From positions 1 to 64,000 of the forward strand of contig MU858070.1 in assembly GCA_033297075.1 (NCBI GenBank): DNA of 64,000 nucleotides, given 5' to 3'. Under the pieces are notes generated by a model that saw only the letters and a program-made list of their open reading frames with translations, did not search any database and was not told the origin of the DNA. This DNA comes from Rhypophila decipiens (Eukaryota > Ascomycota > Sordariomycetes > Sordariales > Naviculisporaceae). Below, in pieces: positions 57,259 to 64,000 of this stretch. How positions within the stretch are numbered: the first letter of the stretch is position 1; every line of letters starts with the position of its first letter. A program made the position numbers and the translations under genes.

Positions 57259-57389
57259 TGCCCACAATCAGAATCGAACTGATGACCTCATCATAGAAAC
57301 CAAGGATAGACACGCAAATCAGTTTGTTAGATATAACAAGCGTGCCTACCTAATACTAGTGATGCGCTCTACCACTGAGCCATGCGGGC
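57259..57389 (-). tRNA. tRNA-Thr (anticodon AGT), with a 59-base intron
   Basis: The minus strand starts GCCCGCATGGCTCAGTGGTA and ends in a T-arm around TTCGATT and TGTGGGC plus discriminator A. Acceptor, D, anticodon (CATCA/TGATG) and T stems all pair. The loop reads CT-AGT-A, giving anticodon AGT. A 59-base intron sits after position 37, the standard site. The exons total 72 bases. A/B-box words are intact and a T run follows on the minus strand. Confidence 0.94.
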
Positions 57390-57521
57390 TTTCCTTCTTT
57401 CATCCGAACTTATTTTTTTTTTTAGACTCGAAGTTAAATAAATCCGAAAGAGAGAGAGAGAAAGAATATAAAAAACCAGAAGAGAAAAAAGAAACCAAAA
57501 CAGAAACATTTATATATTCAA

Positions 57522-57636
57522 TGCCCACAATCAGAATCGAACTGATGACCTCATCATTGAACCTAGCTGTAAAACTCTATCTCGGAGAAGGAAGTATGTT
57601 TACTAGTGATGCGCTCTACCCCTGAGCCATGCGGGC
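57522..57636 (-). tRNA. tRNA-Thr (anticodon AGT), with a 43-base intron
   Basis: The mature sequence matches the neighbouring tRNA-Thr gene except for one D-loop base (AGGGG for AGTGG). The intron, again after position 37, is 43 bases and unrelated in sequence to the other one. A run of six T follows on the minus strand. The two genes are 132 bases apart in the same direction. Confidence 0.93.
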
Positions 57637-58632
57637 TTTTCATCTGTTGATGTATTTTTTCGTTTCAACTCCACAGATTTTATTCCGATGTTTGGTGGGC
57701 AGGTGTGGAGTTAGTTAGAGTTTCGGCTGGAGCAAAACACTAACATGAACGTTAAAAACAGACAGAGGCTCTCGGATGGGTTCATGTCATGATTCATGAG
57801 ACCAACTCAAGAATCCACATCGCCATGTCCACATTGCTTGCTATGGCCAACGGTTCAACGTCCACTCCCCACCAGCCCGACTGGAAAAATGGAGCCTCAG
57901 CTAATAACCGTCTCCAGACTTGACCCACGAGGCAGAGGTTTGTTTCGTCCCCGGATCCATTCACCATGAACGACAACGATGAATGCAAAGGTGTAAGAGA
58001 ATCACTCATAAGCTGCGAGGTATCTAGGCAACAAGCTATACTAGGTATATAGGCAGGTACGACACCGCAAGCCACCCTTCCTCGCCATAAAAGAACCAAA
58101 GAAAAAAGAAAAAGAAAAAAAAAAGAATCATCATCATCATAACAAGTCATATCGTTACACTTTTTAGGTATAGTTTCATCATCAATCATGAAGAAAAACA
58201 CACACACACAAAAAGCAAAACCAGGAAGACTCGAAAGAGAAGCACCAAACACACACAGTCCGTCTCAACAACCCCCATCTTTCCCGTCCGGACATGCAAC
58301 AAACAGTAATAAGATCAACTCATTCCATCTCTACTCCAACAACAAAACACACAACAACAAGATCAGTAACCGCCCCCGGTTAGTTTCCATCATTCCATCC
58401 TGACTCTGGCAGACATGGCACCAAATAACATAACAACCGACAAGACAATCCCCTCACCAGATGCAAACATGAAAGCCAACATGGAAGCCAGATATCGAAC
58501 AAAGAGGCAAGCAACAAATGCTCCGCTCACTGGCTCGCTGGCTGGCTGGCTTGCTCTGCTCCAACAACCAACGACGAAGAGGTATAAGAAACAAGAAAAT
58601 CAAGGAAAAAAAATCACAAGTTCAACACCTCA
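57637..58632. other. Intergenic; tRNA promoter side and 3' flank of the low-complexity gene
   Basis: No supported gene. A-rich tracts and a short CA microsatellite (about 58200-58212) are present. Confidence 0.5.
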
Positions 58633-61134
58633 TCACCAAACATAACCAGCCCCAGCAGCAGCAGTAGGTCCCGTCGGCGGACAATTCTCCATATCCTCAT
58701 CATCATCATCACCACCACCACCACCACCAACAAGATCACGATCCATCATCTCCTCACAGACGGTATAATCATAGCTCTGCCCATGGATATAGCCATTCCC
58801 ATGACCCAGCCCCGAGTCTCGTGCGCTAGGCACATTCCCCGAGCTAGGACTCATAGGCTTGGTGCTACTAGACGATGTCTTTTTTGTCGGCGTGGTATTA
58901 TCGGGTTTGGAGATGATCCTAGGCGGTGGTGAAAGGACCCTCACGCTGCCGCTGGCGGGCGACGACGACGCAACTGGTTTCTTTCGGATCGGGCTGCTAC
59001 TTGGGTATCGACGATGATGGCCGTTCACATTGCCATTGCCATTGCCGTTTCCAATCGCGGTGGGTGTACGACTAGTAGTAGTAGTAGCCGGCAGACTATA
59101 ATGATGATTCACGGCTGGTGGATGAGAGGGGGGCGAGACAGCCCCTCGAGAAGAATCGCGGAGACCAGGACCGGACGAAGTCAACGGCCGTGAGTGGAGG
59201 AGGCGCTGCCTCTGGGGATAATGAAATGCGCTTGGGGCAGGCGCCACTACTGCCCTCGCTACTGCCGCCTGGAAAACAACTGGCGGTGGAGAGTCTATCA
59301 CCATGGCGTCGCTGTCGTAGTCTTCGCCCGTGTCGTCGGTGGTATCCCCGAAGCTCTTCCTCCCGCCGTGTCCATCAAGAATAGGAGCTGGGGGAAGTAA
59401 TGTCGTCGCAGGCGCAAGAACCGGTGAGGATTGTATTTCCCTTATACCACCTGGCGGTAGTGAAGGCGCCTGGTCGAGTTGAAAAAACTGATGAGGCCGA
59501 GCTTCTTGCTTATTCGGTTTGGAGGGGGAAGATGGGACTCTGCGCAGCCCGCCAAAGCCCAGCGTTCCAATGATTCGTCTCCCGGTTGATTCTTTGCCCG
59601 CCGACGAGAGTTTGATCAGCTTGCTCTTTCGCTTCGGAGGCGGCGTCCGCGTTCCCACCATGGGTGGTGGTGGTGCACCCGGAGGCGGAGCAAATGATTC
59701 AGCTGTTACGTAGAACGGGTTCTGCGCATTGGACAGGGCTGCTGCTGCTGCAGCGGACGATGATGGATCCGGGAATGGTGTAGCTGCGGTGTTGTTGTTG
59801 TTGTTGTTGTTGTTGTAGTTGTTGTTGTTGTTGTTGTAGGTATAGCTGCTCATTGATGGGCGCGGGCTCATATTGATCGATGGCGCAACAGCCGAGGACG
59901 TCGAGGGCCTTGGTTTGTTGGCAGCCGTTGAGTGAGAATTGAAACTACCACCAGTAGCAAAATTTACCGAGGCACGAGAGGTCGAACGCCGCAGCTTCTT
60001 GACAAGTTTGCGAGCACCGCCGCTTACGGTTGATGCCTCGATCTCCTTAAAATCGACGGGCATGCCGCGCTTGGTTCCGCGCTGAGGGGATGGAATATCG
60101 TGGTTCGATTGTTGTTGAGGGGATCGCATACCTGTAGAGCCCGGTACGGGAGGCGGACGAGTCGGTGGCGGTGGTGGCACCCGGTCAACAGCTCCTCCTC
60201 CTCCTCCGGACTGCACCGCCGTGCCGGATGGGATTGAAGGCAAACCAGAGCCCGACATCCTCTGGTTCTGAGAATTGGCATATGCCATGTGCTCCGAGAA
60301 GGACTTGAGTGAACCCGGAGGGCCGCCATGGGGAGGAACAGGCGGACCACCACCTTCGGCCGAGTTCCCATGGTTATGATTCGCTTGGCGTAGAGGATGC
60401 CTGGTCCCCTGGATCGCGTGTGCCTGAAAGAAACCTGATGCGACCAGATTCTTGTAGCTCTCCATTACTTCCTCCTTGGTAGGGTATACCGTCGGGTCCA
60501 CCGGCGGTGGCGGCATCATAGCTGCCTGTCTTTCTTGAATGTCCATCGATGGACCTCTTACAGTGGCTGGCTCGGCTGGTGGAGCCGGCGTCTTGTTGTC
60601 CTTACTAAAGACGCGTCCAATGCTGCTGGACGACTTAGACTTGCTGAGATTCACCTTTTCCCGCACGCCATCCCATACCGCAGCAAGGAACCCGCTCTTC
60701 CGGGTCTGAAGCTGCGGCCGGCTGTTGTCTTGTTGCGGGGATGGCGGCTGTGTCTGTAGTTGTGGCTGGGAGGACCGGTGCGACGGACCAGAGCTGCTCA
60801 GTGGTCGGCGCGAGTAGAACTCACGGTTCGCTCGGGGAGGGTAATGTTGGAACGACGCCCTCGTTTTCGGTGGCCCACCGATACCGCCAGGGGCGTTAGT
60901 AGTTGTTGGCGTGTAAAACTGCCGTTCGTAAGCGGCCAGCTCGTTGGGACCCAGAAAGACTGGTGGTGGCGCGGCAGACACGCGATCGTTCATGGACCCT
61001 TCCACAAAACGGCTCTGCGTCATGCTAACACTAGCATTATGTCCGCTCTTGCTTCGGCCGCCGCCGCCTCCTCCTCCTCCGGCGCTCCCGGACCATGGCG
61101 GCGGATGCTGTTGTTGGTGCTTTCGGGACTCCAT
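58633..61134 (-). CDS. Large low-complexity protein of unknown function, 833 residues
   Basis: A single uninterrupted exon from an ATG at 61132-61134. The protein is almost wholly disordered: poly-Gly near the start, many Pro/Ser stretches, an Asn run (about 430-445) and an acidic C-terminal stretch followed by MENCPPTGP. A few segments look conserved-like: FLGPNELAAYERQFYTP (about 60-76), KSGFLAAVWDGVREKVNLSK (about 145-165), TVYPTKEEVMESYKNLVASGFFQAHAI cut here to its first part, TVYPTKEEVMESYKNLVASG (about 217-236), and two basic patches (GGARKLVKKLRRS and RRIIGTLGFGGLRRV). No signal peptide or transmembrane helix is seen. The basic patches next to proline-rich stretches suggest a scaffold or nuclear protein, which is inference. 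I do not recognise a named family. Confidence 0.8.
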   Translation of the reverse strand: MESRKHQQQHPPPWSGSAGGGGGGGGRSKSGHNASVSMTQSRFVEGSMNDRVSAAPPPVFLGPNELAAYERQFYTPTTTNAPGGIGGPPKTRASFQHYPPRANREFYSRRPLSSSGPSHRSSQPQLQTQPPSPQQDNSRPQLQTRKSGFLAAVWDGVREKVNLSKSKSSSSIGRVFSKDNKTPAPPAEPATVRGPSMDIQERQAAMMPPPPVDPTVYPTKEEVMESYKNLVASGFFQAHAIQGTRHPLRQANHNHGNSAEGGGPPVPPHGGPPGSLKSFSEHMAYANSQNQRMSGSGLPSIPSGTAVQSGGGGGAVDRVPPPPPTRPPPVPGSTGMRSPQQQSNHDIPSPQRGTKRGMPVDFKEIEASTVSGGARKLVKKLRRSTSRASVNFATGGSFNSHSTAANKPRPSTSSAVAPSINMSPRPSMSSYTYNNNNNNYNNNNNNNNTAATPFPDPSSSAAAAAALSNAQNPFYVTAESFAPPPGAPPPPMVGTRTPPPKRKSKLIKLSSAGKESTGRRIIGTLGFGGLRRVPSSPSKPNKQEARPHQFFQLDQAPSLPPGGIREIQSSPVLAPATTLLPPAPILDGHGGRKSFGDTTDDTGEDYDSDAMVIDSPPPVVFQAAVARAVVAPAPSAFHYPQRQRLLHSRPLTSSGPGLRDSSRGAVSPPSHPPAVNHHYSLPATTTTSRTPTAIGNGNGNGNVNGHHRRYPSSSPIRKKPVASSSPASGSVRVLSPPPRIISKPDNTTPTKKTSSSSTKPMSPSSGNVPSARDSGLGHGNGYIHGQSYDYTVCEEMMDRDLVGGGGGGDDDDEDMENCPPTGPTAAAGAGYVW
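59788..59838 (-). repeat. GTT/AAC trinucleotide repeat coding for poly-Asn
   Basis: Two blocks of GTT units, read as AAC on the coding strand, encode runs of six and eight Asn separated by a Tyr. The tract is likely to vary in length among strains. Confidence 0.9.
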
Positions 61135-62814
61135 CAGGGTCGTCTATCCTCGGAATGTCTTGTGCCAATCCTGCGAGAATAAAGTTGCATTGGGCTCTGC
61201 GCCGCCTTTCGGGCAGTCAATTTTTGCTGTTGCGATACTGTTTGACTCGTGGCGTCAGTTTGAATGCCCTATTATTGTATCCTTAGAGCCGTTGGATAAG
61301 GTTGTTGGCTAGAAAATCGAGCAAGACGGGAAAAAAAGCGGTTTGTTTACTTTTGAGTGTCACCCTGTTATTTTCGGCCCTGGCGCTAGGAGCTAGCTAG
61401 GCAACCGGCAATTTCCTCCGAACGGAGCAGTCGCCAGCAAGAATCCCAACTTCAAAAAGAGAACAAAAAATTGTCGCCAACTGTAGAAGGTGTGCAAAAG
61501 AGTCGAGAAAATCAGATCTGGTCTCTTTTTTGATCGACGAGAGAAAGCAAGAACGGGCTGCAGGTCTTGGGGCTTAGGAGGCGTTCCTGAGCGGATGTGA
61601 TGGGTAAACCCGCACCCGCAATGCAGGCGCGTTGGCGCGACCCGGCAACCACCCAAGCTCTCCCCCAGACAATCCCCACAACAGATTTCTTGTGCTCCCT
61701 GCAGGTCCGCCGCGGTCCCCACCAAACGCCCTTTCTTATTAAACACGTTCCTGACCGCGCACCGCGAGTCCACGAGTCCGCGACACCATCACGAAATTGC
61801 GATGGATCTCCGCGCTCCCTATTTTCCAAAGCACCAACCGCTGATGTGTAATTATACAGTATTCTCACCATCGACGTTACCAGGCCTTGAAATACGCCAA
61901 GTGCTGCAATTATCAATCTTCGTTTTGCACAACTATCAGACTCAGCTCACAAACGAGACAACATGAACTCTTAGAATGAGGTCATGACACGAATCGATAA
62001 TATTGAACAAGACCATATATCACGGTTTGCTAGGTATCCAATTTGGGGTAAACGAGTAAAAAACATTGAATTGATTGGACACGCAAGGGAAGAAACAGAA
62101 CGATAATCAGAGGATTCCTCCCTTCCGTCGGACGCCGGAAAGCATCGAGTGCATGGAAATGGTGCGTGCATAGGAGAAAACAGCAGAAATGAAAATCCAT
62201 TGGAGTAGAATTCCGCGCGCCCAGAACACATTCATCACCTAACCCTAAGGTGATGAGATGACGGACAGCATAAAAACAAGACAAGAGTCCTATCAACAGT
62301 TCATTTTTGTTCCTTGTCCAGCCTCGCCAACTCTTATATACGTCCCCTATGATTCAACAGTATCCATCAATATAACAAGCAACCTCCTAGGTGGGAGAAA
62401 ATAACAAACAGCAAGGAAAGAGATCCAAAGATTGAAATATCTGATATCGGCGCTTCTTTTGCTTCGTTGCAAGAAGAGAACAGCAAGATATGGTATGAAA
62501 AGAAATAATAAATGAGAGTTACTGTGCCGCGTGTGTTTCGAGCGCCCAAAAGACAAAACGAAATTAGGCAAACAGTGATGACCGTCCCAGCACACAAGGC
62601 TGCCAGTATGTACAATATCCAAAAGAAACCGAGAACAAAGGAGAAAATGTCCACTCGTACAGCATCAAGGCGGTCCCAGGTCTAGCCAGTTTGCCGCACA
62701 TATTTGGCATAAATGAAAACTCCCCAACACCTTGCACAACAAGCTCAACATGCAGCATAAGCTGGCGACGCTACTAGATGGAATACGCATCTTTCACGGT
62801 CCGACAACAGTGGT
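61135..62814. other. Intergenic; promoter of the low-complexity gene and velvet-gene 3' flank
   Basis: About 1.7 kb without a supported gene. Frames on both strands are short and lack domains. Confidence 0.5.
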
Positions 62815-64000
62815 TTACCTCGGGAAAAAAGGCGCACGATTTTCGTCAACGAGCCTATGTTCGCCGTTTGCGCGTCTGAACATCATGACTGGCTCCACAT
62901 CCTCAACATTGTCTTGCTCACGAGCACCATCCTGGAGACGAGCGCCTTCGTTGTCCACGCGGAAAGTCTTGTCACGGCTGCGCTTGGTGCCGGCATACTG
63001 TGGTGGGGGCGGGTGAGCAAAGCCAGCACTGCCTGGAGCACTGATGGAACTCGTGCGAGGTGGTGCAGCAATAGTTGTGGGGCTGGGCACCGCAAATCGC
63101 GGGACAGCCGGAGGAGCACTGTCAATCAGCAATGGCGGCAGTGTCGGGCGGTCCTGGTTGGCTGGCTGCTGGGTCATCTGTTGGGCGACCGAAATGGGTG
63201 GAAGACGAGTGTTCACAGAGCTTGTACTGCTGCGATAATCCTGGTGCTCACTATCCCGGCGTGGGGCAGGGTTGATAGAGGCATAGGAAGGTGTGCGCTC
63301 TGCAGCGTAAGCTGGCGGGGGCGGCGGAGGATAAGACGACTGCCCAGAGAAGGAGGTTCCTTGACTTGGAGGGTATGAAGGGGAAGGAGGAACAGACGGC
63401 GGCTGGGCGAAGCTCTGGGGTTGGGAGGGATACTGCGAGTTGGAGTTGCTGCCGAGGAATTGGAGATGACCGCCTGGATTTGAGCTCTGGGTGGAATGGG
63501 CCGAAAACTGAGGTGGGTAATCGGCAACGGATGGCCTGCGTGCATCGGCAGAATACGGTGTGCGTTCAACGCTCCCACTCATCGATCGTGCTCGGTACGG
63601 GTCGGGCCGTACATCGGGTGTCGCGGTTCTCCGAGCTCTTCGAGCAAACTCGTCCTCGCCATTGCCAAAATCGCCTCCTCCCTTGTCGTCACCGCGGCGT
63701 CTCATGCGAACATCTCTGCGAATCCTGACCCGGCAGCCCTGCTCGGCGACCATTCGGCTCAAGCTGGTACTCTCGCTCAATCCGGGGAACTTCTTGGCGC
63801 TGTAAACAACGAAATCCTGAGACTTGACCTCCATTCTGAAATCAAACGATCCTCCTGTCGCACTGCTCGTTCCAGGGGCCACGGGCTTCGCATCCGGGGT
63901 ATCGGGATCCTTGTCCTTGTCGTCCTTGGTTTCTTCGTAGAGATTGAACGTCAGGCGGTATCGACCTTCGTGGCGCACCGACAAATCCGGGAACAGGAAA
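62815..64000 (-). CDS. veA: Velvet-domain regulator VeA/VE-1 (3' part, cut by the window edge)
   Basis: The frame runs off the window at 64000, so the N-terminal part is missing. What remains starts FLFPDLSVRHEGRYRLTFNL, the core of the velvet domain, and continues with FRMEVKSQDFVVYSAKKFPG and SRMVAEQGCRVRIRRDVRMR, which ends the domain in VeA-class proteins. The rest is Pro/Ser/Tyr/Gln-rich, with a short basic motif (GTKRSRDKTFR) and a tail with VMMFRRANGEHRLVDENRAP. VeA with VelB and LaeA controls sexual development, light response and secondary metabolism. The stop TAA at 62815 overlaps a donor-like GTAAAC, so a further short exon is possible but no good candidate was found. Confidence 0.9.
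   Translation of the reverse strand, partial: FLFPDLSVRHEGRYRLTFNLYEETKDDKDKDPDTPDAKPVAPGTSSATGGSFDFRMEVKSQDFVVYSAKKFPGLSESTSLSRMVAEQGCRVRIRRDVRMRRRGDDKGGGDFGNGEDEFARRARRTATPDVRPDPYRARSMSGSVERTPYSADARRPSVADYPPQFSAHSTQSSNPGGHLQFLGSNSNSQYPSQPQSFAQPPSVPPSPSYPPSQGTSFSGQSSYPPPPPPAYAAERTPSYASINPAPRRDSEHQDYRSSTSSVNTRLPPISVAQQMTQQPANQDRPTLPPLLIDSAPPAVPRFAVPSPTTIAAPPRTSSISAPGSAGFAHPPPPQYAGTKRSRDKTFRVDNEGARLQDGAREQDNVEDVEPVMMFRRANGEHRLVDENRAPFFPR

Noticed and set aside
1..64000. CRISPR arrays, operons, ribosome-binding sites or other prokaryotic features
   Set aside because: None seen; gene structure with spliceosomal introns is eukaryotic throughout.

Overview
The window reads as nuclear DNA of a filamentous ascomycete, most likely a sordariomycete (Sordariales-like). 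The evidence is short phase-variable introns with GT..AG ends and CTAAC/CTGAC-type branch sites, a velvet regulator, an opsin-related protein, a fungal Zn2Cys6 regulator, fungal-only components such as Chz1 and the VTC polyphosphate polymerase, and small AT-rich, TpA-rich islands that look like RIP-damaged repeats. Many genes are split, so exon coordinates are given in each entry; exon joins were worked out by reading frames and splice sites by eye.

Layout. 1-680: AT-rich repeat island holding a short inverted-repeat insertion. 1.8-3.0 kb: secreted GH128/Asl1-like wall protein (-). 3.0-8.6 kb: gene-poor, with a possible relic exon and one small ORF. 8.7-10.8 kb: fungal membrane protein (-). 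11.35-12.39 kb: secreted fasciclin protein (+), its 3' end followed by diverged tandem repeats into which a TIR element with TA target duplication has inserted (12,773-13,558). 13.9-16.1 kb: Zn2Cys6 transcription factor (-). 17.05-19.6 kb: unrecognised 812-residue fungal protein (-). 20.9-23.3 kb: VTC4 (-). 24.5-27.7 kb: Gid5/Vid28 armadillo protein (-). 30.0-31.3 kb: PHO80-type cyclin (+). 32.1-32.9 kb: EMC10 (+). 33.7-34.2 kb: histone chaperone Chz1 (+). 35.6-37.2 kb: Bet1 SNARE (+) with an unusually long first intron. 37.9-39.4 kb: APC15/Mnd2 (-). 39.4-46.4 kb: gene-poor stretch with unrecognised ORFs and the long leader of the next gene. 46.5-53.1 kb: NADH-type glutamate synthase in six exons (+). 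55.6-56.6 kb: opsin-related protein (+). 57.26-57.64 kb: two tandem intron-bearing tRNA-Thr(AGT) genes (-). 58.6-61.1 kb: large low-complexity protein (-). 62.8-64.0 kb: 3' part of a VeA-class velvet regulator (-), cut by the window edge.

The genes are mostly housekeeping or regulatory and do not form one pathway. Two thematic links exist: VTC4 and the PHO80-type cyclin both belong to phosphate homeostasis and lie within 11 kb, and Bet1 and EMC10 both serve the early secretory pathway. I found no gene cluster that forces the conclusion of a new system. The more unusual signals are structural: the inverted pentamer repeats near the two ends of the Bet1 intron, tandem duplication of the fasciclin 3' end, a tRNA-like motif shared by two AT-rich islands, and the twin tRNA-Thr genes with unrelated introns.
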